In this document: piece after piece, positions 55,672-64,000 of the stretch
Numbering within the stretch: position 1 is the stretch's first letter
Layout of the letters: the number at the start of each line of letters is the position of its first letter
Source of the DNA: Corallium rubrum
Lineage: Eukaryota; Cnidaria; Anthozoa; Scleralcyonacea; Coralliidae
Assembly: GCA_964035015.1 (NCBI GenBank)
Contig: CAXIUP010000192.1
Location: 84,501 to 148,500 of the forward strand
Direction of reading: 5' to 3'
DNA length: 64,000 bases
Made by a program: the position numbers and the translations under genes
Notes under the pieces: generated by a model
What the model was told of the DNA's origin: nothing
Database searches by the model: none
What the model saw: only the letters and a program-made list of their open reading frames with translations

Positions 55672-56175
55672 AAATCAACTGTAAAATCTCAACGACTATG
55701 AAATTCGAACTCAATCAGGATTCAAGTCTATTCAAATAGACACAGCCCTCCTCAAACAATTAGCGAAGCAAATAAAAAGTAGGGTGCCGCTTAGGTAGTA
55801 CTGAAATACAAATTGAAAGAAAGTAAGGTTGGCGTACGTAGATACTAGATGTCTAACGTTTCGAGCAAAGGGTTTTCGCTTGAAACGTTAGACATCTATG
55901 TTCTTTATACTATATTTCACAGAATTCTCTGTTCTTTTAAAAAAATATTCGTAAGAAGATCTTAGACTTGGGAGTGACCATAATATTAATTAATTTTTTG
56001 TAATTGCAGAGAAAAAAAGTTTTAACAAAGACAAAGATGCCGGGCAAAGCGAGTCCTTGCAAGGTATGTTCTTTTTTTCTACACCTAACCCAGAAGTGGA
56101 CAGATGGTACTATTAAAACCATAGAACAAATGTTGCTAAAGCGTGTGGCTAATATATCAGCTTGTTTCTGTACAG

Positions 56176-56407
56176 GGATGTAACACACTTGTTAATTGAT
56201 CAGGATGTCAAGAAAAAACCCTTGAAACTGACAAAAACATTTTCAAGAAATAATCGTTCAATGTCAATGATAGCAACAAGCTGTTGTAAATATGGCACAA
56301 CAAATTATTTGAACTGTATCGAACAGGCACTTAAATTAGGTATTAAAGTTGTCAAAATCAATGAGATATTTGACAATGCCTTTGAACAGACAGAACTATT
56401 AACATAA
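56176..56407 (+). CDS. Possible exon, BRCT-like
   Basis: After an acceptor (TTTCTGTACAG) a frame reads DVTHLLIDQDVKKK, then a loop, then CIEQALKLGIKVVKINEIF to a stop. VTHLL-D followed by an A-x-x-L-G-I-K-V-V helix-strand pair is the pattern of BRCT repeats such as that of DBF4. It needs a phase-2 donor that I have not found, so its parent gene is uncertain. Confidence 0.3.
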
Positions 56408-56471
56408 ACTAGTAATAGGGCTGACAAAAAGTTTATGTATGTGAAACAGTGGTTGGCAAAACATATACTAA

Positions 56472-56514
56472 TTAATTGATTAATTAATTAATTAATTAAT
56501 TAATTAATTAATTG
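56472..56514. repeat. (ATTA)n microsatellite
   Basis: About ten TTAA/ATTA units. Confidence 0.95.
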
Positions 56515-58139
56515 AGGATGTAGTATAATTTCACAAAAAATTGATTAACTACATGTAGGTCCACAGACTATCCATGATACATTGTCATAATTAGAAACAT
56601 CCAGCAAAAATTATCATTGTTTTGTTTGATACCTGAACATTGGTGCTGTTAAACAATATAAATTTTTGTCCAGAATAGTATGCAATAATTAAAGTAAAAA
56701 TATATTAAATAAAAATAATCTGTGAAAATGTTCTTGGTAAAAAAAAATAATGTTTATTTAATAAAAAATAGACTTGAAAGAAATGTTCTCTCTGGTAAGA
56801 ACTTTGTATGTTATAAAAAATTGGTCTTTACAACTGTCGGGTATCTCACTGCTCTTGAGACAGAGATTTGTTTGATATGTAAACAATTTCACTGCTTACT
56901 TCACATTGCATAATGAGTTACTGTATTAGAAAACGAAGTATATCTTTGTGATTATCCATTAAATCTTTAAAAGCTTTGCTGGTTTATAGTGTTAATAAAT
57001 ACATACACCTGCTTACGTTTTAAGTAACTTTGTTGGATAACATCAGAGACATTCATGGGTTTGCAAAAAGGAATTCATGACAACTGAAGTAAGGTAGTTT
57101 AGCAAGAGCAGTAAAGACCAATCTTCATAACTTCAAAAGTTTCAAAAAAGAAGGTAGTTTTCTTCAAATGTACCTTTAAATGCACGCAAAATGTACTTAA
57201 TAACAAATATTACTACACATGTATATCCATAAACAAAAAAATCAACAAAGTGACATAATGATTGTTCCAATAAACTAATTACATGTATATAAAAACAATA
57301 TTGTAGAACGTACAACAGTGGTTTTTACATGAATTTATTTTTTAGGTTTACACTGGTCCTTACAGGAAATCAGCAGCAATTTTAGTGGATGATATTTGGG
57401 AGCATGTCAAAATTGGTGAATTTGTGGCAGTAAGACTTGAAAATTATGACAATGTTCCTGTCATTGGGAAAGTTGTTGAGAAAGAAACCACTACATTTAA
57501 AATGCATTATTGGAAAGGGAGTTGGAACAAAAAGTGGGTACCATGGCTTCATGAAAGTGGTAATCCTTGGATAGATGAACTACCAAAAGAGTGTGTTTTA
57601 CTTGCAGCATTTCAGCTAAATGATACTGATAAGCTGACCAGGCCAGCACAAAAAAACGGATTAGGGAATTTTATGCTCAATATCAATAAATTGATTAGGA
57701 ATTATAAAATAACAGGTGTCCTATACGCTCGCTCTGATTGGACAAGGCCAAATTCAATCAGAGTACAGAGACCTGTTTGACTTAATTTTTATCTTTTATT
57801 GTACAATACATGCTTTTTTTGGTTAAATGTGTCTTAGATAATCACTTGGCACAATTATTTGATCACACCATCATTTGTCATTTGAGTCTTGATCACTTCG
57901 GTGGCTTCTCCTTGGGTTGTATGCTGTAAAATGGTTATTTTATAAAACAAATAGAAAATAGCTTTTGTGACTCTTCAGTGTGATTCCGACACAAATGATG
58001 CAATTTCAACTGGAAAAAATGCGTGAAAACACTTGGCTGCACCTCTTGTTTCCACTAAGCATTTTTTCCGGTGGAAGTAACATATCATCTGTGCATGTTT
58101 GGACCACATTACAGAGACATGCAAGCAATTTTATACTTG

Positions 58140-58335
58140 TTAAATAAATAGAAAATGGATAGCCATGTTTATATAGCCTGATACAAACAAAAGAGTGAGT
58201 TGGAAGAATTCAAAATTTATGTGAGCCCAAGGTATAGCTGAGGGTTTACATAAGTTTTGAATTCTCCCAAACTCATTCGAGTGTTTGCACCACGTATAAA
58301 CACAGGGCATCCATTTTTAATTTCTTTTATGAAAT
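58140..58335. repeat. Foldback repeat, hairpin 1
   Basis: The arms AAATAGAAAATGGATAG..., GAGTTGGAAGAATTCAAAA and their complements pair around an AGCCCAAGGTATAGCTGAGG apex. Non-coding. Confidence 0.75.
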
Positions 58336-58437
58336 AAGACTAAGAAATGTGCCATGACATCACAACCATGTCTGCATAGCCTGATATTAACATGGTAACT
58401 TACTGATCACAGCGTGCGTAAGACACATGCAACCTGT

Positions 58438-58630
58438 TAAAGAAATACCATATGGTTTTCTGTGTTTGGATACTCTGATCCAAACACGCGGGAAATTGCG
58501 AGACTGGAGAAAAGCATAACAAAACACGAGCTGTAGGCGAGTGTTTTTAGCTTTTCGAAAGTTTAAGCAATTTCCCGAGTGTTTGGATAAGAGTCTCCAA
58601 ACACGGAAAAAAAATTTGGTATTTCTTTTA
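58438..58630. repeat. Foldback repeat, hairpin 2
   Basis: The ends AAAGAAATACCA / TGGTATTTCTTTT pair, as do GTGTTTGGA and GGGAAATTGC arms, with apex CGAGCTGTAGGCGAG like that of the Crypton-like hairpins. I see no recombinase-type inverted repeats beside it. Confidence 0.75.
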
Positions 58631-60050
58631 TAAAATAATCACAAGTGAATATGATATAGTGTCCAACATTTTCAAACAATCGTTTTGGCAGGAATCTTCC
58701 ATGTTTGGATACTCTGATTCAAACACAGCAATTGACCACTCAGGGCTCACGTAGTATACATGTTATTTTATAATTTATAATAGTCAATAGTAAGCTACAG
58801 TACAACAGCTGTAAGCTTGCTGTCATATTAACTTATTCCTGTCCAGTTAACCTTTTACATTGGGTAATATCATCTAGGCAGGTTTCAGTAATTAACTTGA
58901 GTTCCTTTTTAATTTTGCTCTAGTTAATGCATAGAGATTTTATTTGCATTTTGCAATTTTGGGAAGAAGTTGTCTTGTAGGCAAGAATGAATTAAAGTAT
59001 CTTAATAAATCTATTCTTTAGTGTATTACTGTAATTGTCAAGGACATGTGGTCTGCGCAGGAATGAGTCCATTCACTCTACATGCAATTTAACTTTAAAG
59101 TGAAAATGCATGAAAACAACTATAATTATAACAATTAAACTACATGTATATATTGTAGTTGTGATGCCACTTGGAGACAAAAGCAATGGCATTGCTATTG
59201 TGCCCAATTTGGACTTACTATTTTTGCTGATACAGTATGCTGTAGGCTTTCCTGACTAAGTAAGATTGTGTCAAATTAGCTAAAAGAGTGTAACCATGGA
59301 AGACGGTCTGCATGAGCAGAAACAAGTTAATTTACTGTATATAGTTCAGATTACCTTTTATCACTTTATTTTCATGTTTAAGTGTTCAATGAAATTTAGT
59401 ACAGTATGTCAGATCAATGCAAGAATTATGGCTTGAAGCATGTTAAAAAATGCAAACCAATGCTTTTCAATCCTTTATACTAAAGTGTTTAGGTGTGTGG
59501 CAATTGCTGGACAAACTAGAATTAAGTGTTTGTTTTGTACAGTATACTGTAGAACTAAGCTATGACTTCAATAACTTCCAGGTATTAGGCAGTTGTTTTT
59601 GACAGGCAATATTTTTTTATATAAATAGTGTAATAAAAGTAGTGTGCTGCGTAGGAAGTGTTGAAACAACAATCGAAATATGGTATAGTAGGTTAGTACT
59701 GCCGAAACAGAGAACGTGAGTGGTCTAACGTTTCGAGCGAAGGCCCCACGTTTCTCTCTGACGAAGGGCTTTCGCTCGAAACGTTAGACCACTCACGTTC
59801 TTTGTTTCGGCAGTACTAACCTACTATACCATATTTCGATTGTTATTTCTTTATATAGTTGACTTGTAATGAATAAGTCCAAGTCATTTTTTGTATATGT
59901 GTATGAGGTACTATATATATATATTAAACTAAAATGTGCTGTTTTGCTGGAGAAATGTGTACAGTATATTGTTGCATCAGTCTAGAATTATATATACAGA
60001 ATAATTTTTGTTGTTTTGCTAAACAAAATTCCTTTTGATTCTTTGAATAG
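58631..60050. other. Non-coding sequence of the 14-kb element
   Basis: No exon recognised. A perfect-looking inverted repeat at about 59640-59850 surrounds GTGAGTGGTCTAACG/CGTTAGACCACTCAC; a decayed relative is at 55820-55925. Confidence 0.45.
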
Positions 60051-60267
60051 AATTATGGCTTGAAATATTAAAACCATTAAGGCGTTATTTCCCGGTTCTT
60101 GTAAACTAATTAGATAACCAGTATTTTTTATTACCAGACATAAATTTATATTAATATTGAGTTGGCTTGAAAAAATCACACCAAGGAAGTGTTGCAAACT
60201 AAGGCAGGTTGTTGCTTTTTGTTGGTTTGCTATAGAGAAACATGTTTAAATATCTGAATAGATTTAT

Positions 60268-60438
60268 GGCTTAAAGAAATTCAAGCCAAAGGATCATATC
60301 AAGGTGTTGTGACGAATTTTACTATTTCTACAGGTCATTGTATTAAAACTGGCCTGTAAAAATGCAAGCCAAATACAGCTATTGTTCATAATCAGCTCGC
60401 ATATCAGCGCCGTGTTCTGGCATGAATAATTCCAAGCC
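60268..60438. repeat. Right 20-bp palindrome array
   Basis: Copies at 60268-60287, 60351-60370 and 60419-60438, each 20 bp, of the same GGCNTGAAA...CAAGCC type as on the left side. Confidence 0.75.
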
Positions 60439-61045
60439 ACAGTGACTAGTGTGAGGACATGGAAGCTCAGAATTTACCCAATTTTCCAAAAGTGAAATAT
60501 GGCTGACTATTTTTGAAATGATAATGGTTATTAATAAAAAAAATATTATATCTGGATTATTATGCTAAAAAAAGTATCTTTCGGCCGGTTTATCAGTAAA
60601 TAGAATATCCCACTTAACAATATTTCGTGTTATTGTCTCTATATGCGTGTGAGGCGTTTAAGATATTAGTAGAATCATTCAATTACATGTTTCTAACATG
60701 ATCGAAAATTCGAAATGCTTTATTTTCGCACGCTAACTTGACATTTATTGTAAAGCGCATACTTATATTTAAAAACCATAACCAAAAATTTAGAGCTATT
60801 CGTGAACGTAATAGAGCTAGATTTTAGAATGCGCGTTGATTTCCATGCAACACTACTAATTAATAAAACAGTATAATGTACCTTGTATAATGGGGGATTA
60901 ATGGCGTCCGTGTACTCCTTTCTTTAAGTAAAGCATATACCAATAATAATACCATTATGTATTTTGACACAATTCACGTAGTCCCCGCCGCCCAAATGTT
61001 AGCGTAAGAAAGAGACTTGTTTATTCGCGCGTTTGTAGTCCGTAG

Positions 61046-61143
61046 AGTTTAGGCACGCCGTGTGTGGTAGGCACGCCGTACCTAATGCTTGGCACGCCGT
61101 GCCTAATACTTAGGCACGCCGTGCGAAGTGTTTAGGCACGGTG
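61046..61143. repeat. Right AGGCACG array, inner part
   Basis: Five copies of AGGCACGCCGTG or AGGCACGGTG within 100 bp. Confidence 0.9.
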
Positions 61144-61211
61144 TAAAACGCCATATATCAAAAGCTACTGTAGGTCCTTGTGTCTGCAGCGTGATTTGTA
61201 GCGTGAAGGTA

Positions 61212-61442
61212 ATGGGGGAAACTAGTAGCAGTGAAACAAGGAGACTTAGGGAGGCCGAAAGGAAAAAGAAAGAAAAAATCAGCGCTGTGAGTTTAAAATA
61301 TTATCGGAAGAATAAAGAAAGCATCAATCGTAAGCGACGTGAAAAGCGAAAGAAAGCTAAGGAATTAAAAGTCGCTGAACTGGAAGCAGTTCGTGAAAGT
61401 GATACCAGTGCAAAATCAAAGAAATACAACTGGAAGCTTTAG
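61212..61442 (+). CDS. Small highly charged protein, 76 aa
   Basis: The ATG-initiated frame MGETSSSETRRLREAERKKK continues with LKYYRKNKESINRKRREKRK and ends in TAG. It is about one third lysine/arginine and probably helical, a likely nucleic-acid-binding peptide, similar in style to N-terminal tails of large transposon proteins. It lies between the two right-hand AGGCACGG arrays, so it may be a gene of the 14-kb element. No family assigned. Confidence 0.45.
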   Translation: MGETSSSETRRLREAERKKKEKISAVSLKYYRKNKESINRKRREKRKKAKELKVAELEAVRESDTSAKSKKYNWKL

Positions 61443-61956
61443 GGTTTTTCTCTGTATTTTTTTACACAGAGAGAAAAGATAAAATCGTAAAATTGTGGCA
61501 ATAACGTTCACGTTAATGTTTCAACGATGCCGATTAAGCAGTCGTTTCGGTTTCATATCGTACGGTTGGTGTTACGGATTCAAATCATTCCTGGTGTGAA
61601 CGCAAGGCCTTCGACGACTTCGTTAAGAATAAGGCAGCGTTCACACTACATCTTTGGATTATATACAAAATATATACAAACCATGCACCTTTGCACTAGA
61701 TTTATAAGGAAATCGAAACTGTATTATTTTGTTTTGTTAATGCTTTCAAAACTTGGAACTGAATATTCGGTTCACATTCGTCGTACTCATAAAAAATACG
61801 CGTAACGCAAATAGACGCACTCTAATTAAGCAAACGACACGCAATTAGTTGATAAAATAAAATTCGGCACAAGCGTTTCAAGGCGCACTAAAAAGCCATC
61901 AACTCATTTTACTCGTGTTGATAATTGCTGTCACCAACTGAGACATCTGACCATGC

Positions 61957-62155
61957 CAGGTAGGCACGGTCGGCAAATGTTCACCGGATAATATTCATTA
62001 GCCCACTGTGCGTCGCATCATTTCAATGCCGGGACCACAGTGGTGCTAGGCACGGTCCACATAATTAGCAGCGTGCCTAATTAGTGTTAGGCACGGTCGA
62101 GGCACGGTAGAGCGTGCCTTACGCACGGTTAGGCACGGTAGAGCGTGCCTGTTAC
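61957..62155. repeat. Right AGGCACGGT array, outer part
   Basis: About eight copies of TTAGGCACGGT or its complement, in both orientations, densest at 62088-62152. Confidence 0.9.
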
Positions 62156-62159
62156 GGCT

Positions 62160-63095
62160 TTGGGTATCAACATCGTGCACACAGCCTGTAGTGTCAGTTT
62201 CATATAATGGTCCAGCTGAACCCCAGTTTCAAACTGAGGCCATCATTTGTTTGATCTAGCTTATTGTTGTATTGGTTACTTTTGAGCAGTACTGCATATG
62301 TGTACAGTGTTGTTTTAAATTAGGAATAGAACAAAAGATAAATGCAATTATTTTTATGTACCTAAGTATTTGGCCTGTTCACATTATAGTCTACGCTCGA
62401 AAGCACATTAACCATTGCTGCCTATGCTGTGTAAGGTCACTCTTTGATGAGTAACATAATCTGGTGTTAGACAGGGTAATATCATGGATTATGGTTTTTG
62501 ACAGACTCAGGCAGAAACAGGTTAAATGTACCCAGGTACAGACTTTTCATATGCCAAAATTACACATCACTGTGTCTTGCAGGCATGTCTTTTTACCTCA
62601 AAAGCACAATCAAATTTACTGTGCCCCAGTATGCCAACCTCAAAAACACATATAGTGTTAGTAGGCTCCAGGCAAATCTCTCACTCGAAAGTGCAATCAT
62701 ACAAAAATTTTGATGACTGCACCCAGTGCACCAGCCTCAAAAACATATATCAGGTGCAGATCCAAGGTTAGTGTGGGCCCCCATTTTGCACATACAGTAC
62801 ATGTACACCGTATACACACCGATATTAATGACTTTGTATTTCTCTTAAATCTCACTCAAAAGCCCAAAATCATTGGAACAGTTTATTAATTTTCTGAAAC
62901 CAAAGAATTTCTAAAAGTTATTGTGCTTTTGGTATTAATCTCATTCATGCTTTTCATAAATTTCTAAACCTGGATCTGCCTCTGCATATTATGTCTAGGT
63001 AACAGGCGAGATTATATGTATTACTCGAAAGCACACATCTTGACATGTGCCCAGTAATTTCCAACATGTGAACCAAGTTCACCAGGCCATCTTTT
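62160..63095. other. Non-coding stretch
   Basis: Loose repeats of ...CTCACTCGAAAGTGCAATCA and ...CACCAGCCTCAAAAACATAT occur between 62570 and 62760. No gene supported. Confidence 0.4.
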
Positions 63096-63100
63096 AACTT

Positions 63101-63968
63101 CTAATGACTACTATATCTTCCTGCAGTTTCTTGTGCAAGCAACTGCAACCTTTGCTCTTCATCAAGTCGCTTTTGCAAATTTTTGTTTCTACCAATGGCT
63201 TTTAAACGATCAAATGTCATTGGCTGAAACACAATATCATTAATGGATCTCACCCTAGATGTAGCAACAAATGTACATCCAGCTACTTTCTCACTTTTAC
63301 CCAAGTCAACAACAGCCTTTGGTAAAGTCTGTCCCTGTGACTTGTGAATAGTCATTGCATACCTTAATCTCAATGGGACCTGTTGTCTTGACATGTACTT
63401 CCCATCAGCCATCCACTCAAATACCTTTGGTGGCACTGGTATGCACTTGGGACATGTATCAATAAATCCCGGGCCAGTGTAGGCAGGGAAATGTACCAAC
63501 ACAGCGACAGGTAGATTTGGTGGTCCAAGATTTTCTGCAAACCAAATCTCCTCAACCACTCCAAATGAACCATTGCAAAGGCCAACTTCAGCCCACAGGT
63601 TGGATGTCAGCATGACGTCTGCTTTCTTAGACAGGAAAAGCACTGCTTCTAAGCCTCATCAGATGTTGCTGCTGATGCTCCATGGCCAGAGTTCTTTGCC
63701 GGAATCTTTGCCACCGCCTGTCCATTGCCTCTCAGCTTCTCATAGTTGTACTCAGCTGCACTCTTCTTGTCAAAGTATAACCGAATAGCATGACATTAAA
63801 CTGATCCATTGCAATATTAGGTGTGGAATGTTGCAGTAGGAGATGCCAATCTTGTTCTGTTGCCTGTCCATCTCTCATTCTCATCAGCAAGGCTCTGAAT
63901 GCGTGTGCCTCGGCATTCTCACCAGCCTCTCGCATAATCTCATTCAAAATAACTATAGAATCAAACAA
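63101..63968 (-). pseudogene. PIF1-family helicase C-terminal part, broken, runs off the window
   Basis: The upstream frame (63968-63790) reads ILNEIMREAGENAEAHAFRA and LLLQHSTPNIAMDQFN. The downstream frame (63643-63101) reads MLTSNLWAEVGLCNGSFGVV, YAMTIHKSQGQTLPKAVVDL and TFVATSRVRSINDIV. These are late motifs of PIF1-like superfamily 1B helicases (LMNGSxG, TIHKSQGxT, Y/FVAxSRxR). Between them the frame is lost near 63790, and a stop interrupts near 63650, so it is a pseudogene here. The ATPase N-terminal half lies beyond the window. PIF1 helicases of this type are carried by Helitrons and also expanded on their own; no Rep domain is visible, so I leave the source open. Confidence 0.8.
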
Positions 63969-64000
63969 AAGATATAATGAATGACCATGATCACTTATAG

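Larger units (their letters stand above)
54284..57780 (+). pseudogene. Plus-strand gene of the 14-kb element, tudor/SH3-like C-terminus
   Basis: Exon A (54284-54694) starts at ATG (MDLNTSELEE) and contains three imperfect repeats built on LEQDDADSITSPAS; reading frame changes near 54315 and 54590 are needed to keep them in phase, so the copy is probably damaged. It ends GAAG|GTAACT. Exon B (56010-56063) joins in phase (KKSFNKDKDAGQSESLQ). The last exon (57346-57780) encodes a beta-rich domain: IGEFVAVRLENYDNVPVIGK, FKMHYWKGSWNKKWVPWL and DELPKECVLLAAFQ, like tudor/SH3-type modules found in transposon proteins. Its phase (0) does not follow exon B (1), so at least one exon between is missing. 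The product is not identified. Confidence 0.45.
48118..62155. mobile_element. Candidate 14-kb element with mirrored subterminal repeats
   Basis: From the left: an AGGCACGGT array (48118-48325), a 35-bp block (48362-48396), and three copies of a 20-bp palindrome close to GGCTTGAAAAATTTCAAGCC (48856, 48918, 48972). On the right the same parts come in reverse order: three or more copies of the palindrome (60268, 60351, 60419, weaker at 60057 and 60164), the 35-bp block inverted (60596-60629), and AGGCACGG arrays (61046-61143, 61957-62155). Such a mirror arrangement is expected of one large transposon. Inside are two divergent multi-exon genes and later insertions. I could not fix the outermost bases or a target duplication. 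Confidence 0.6.

Noticed and set aside
59700-59830. CTGACGA...CGAAACG resembling a hammerhead core
   Set aside because: An extra base lies before stem II and no stem I can be formed; the area is a simple inverted repeat. The similar text at 55840-55900 was rejected for the same reason.
1-64000. CRISPR array or bacterial operon
   Set aside because: Repeats are either long tandem units or minisatellites without unique spacers, and genes have GT-AG introns, so the DNA is eukaryotic.

Overview
This is a stretch of animal nuclear DNA, most likely from a marine invertebrate such as a cnidarian or sponge. The evidence is AT-rich sequence with short GT-AG introns, no operons, and a mixture of selfish elements typical of those genomes: a Crypton-type tyrosine recombinase, a THAP gene, a two-gene EnSpm/CMC transposon, PIF1 helicase, BEL and Gypsy elements, and hammerhead ribozymes. 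I cannot name the species. I see no gene I would confidently call an ordinary host housekeeping gene; nearly every supported feature is a mobile element or a repeat. LAYOUT: 1-7470 is a tandem array of a 1365-bp unit that carries a Tc1/mariner transposase fragment and palindromic MITE sequence; it runs off the left edge. 8041-9190 is a 12-bp GC-rich minisatellite. 9187-9800 is a second minisatellite split by a MITE. 10672-13520 holds small DNA elements: a hAT MITE, a foldback Crypton-like derivative and a foldback MITE. 13525-14663 is a truncated THAP gene on the minus strand. 15057-15676 is a hammerhead-bearing retrozyme-like repeat inside (TA)n. 16014-18327 is a Crypton-type element with an intact 524-aa recombinase. 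18345-24460 holds several palindromic elements and a CRE-rich repeat. 24646-25896 has three short minus-strand reading frames. 26100-28246 is a BEL/Pao fossil cut off by a hammerhead-bearing tandem repeat (28247-30882, resuming 37833-38789). Inside that repeat lie a hAT MITE (28905-29593) and a complete 6.95-kb EnSpm/CMC transposon (30883-37830) with two divergent genes, a 944-aa transposase and a BEN-domain protein. 39619-45064 is a whole-looking Gypsy element with identical LTRs. 48.1-62.16 kb looks like one 14-kb element with mirror-image subterminal repeat arrays; it has a minus gene ending in a beta-class amino-methyltransferase-like domain and a plus gene ending in a tudor/SH3-like domain, and several smaller elements have inserted into it. 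63.1-64 kb is a broken PIF1 helicase, possibly from a Helitron. MAIN POINTS: (1) At least five elements share one architecture, a long hairpin end with a CGAG-rich apex, a TTA-rTATAAT inverted repeat, and a CCAATCAG motif near the other end; only one of them encodes the recombinase. (2) The 14-kb element with a methyltransferase-like domain is not a family I can name. (3) Three hammerhead ribozymes fold from the sequence. (4) Duplicated repeat copies supply internal empty-site controls, giving target-site duplications for the CMC and hAT insertions and an excision footprint (TA-CAG-TA) for a MITE. All calls are by eye; no searches were run.
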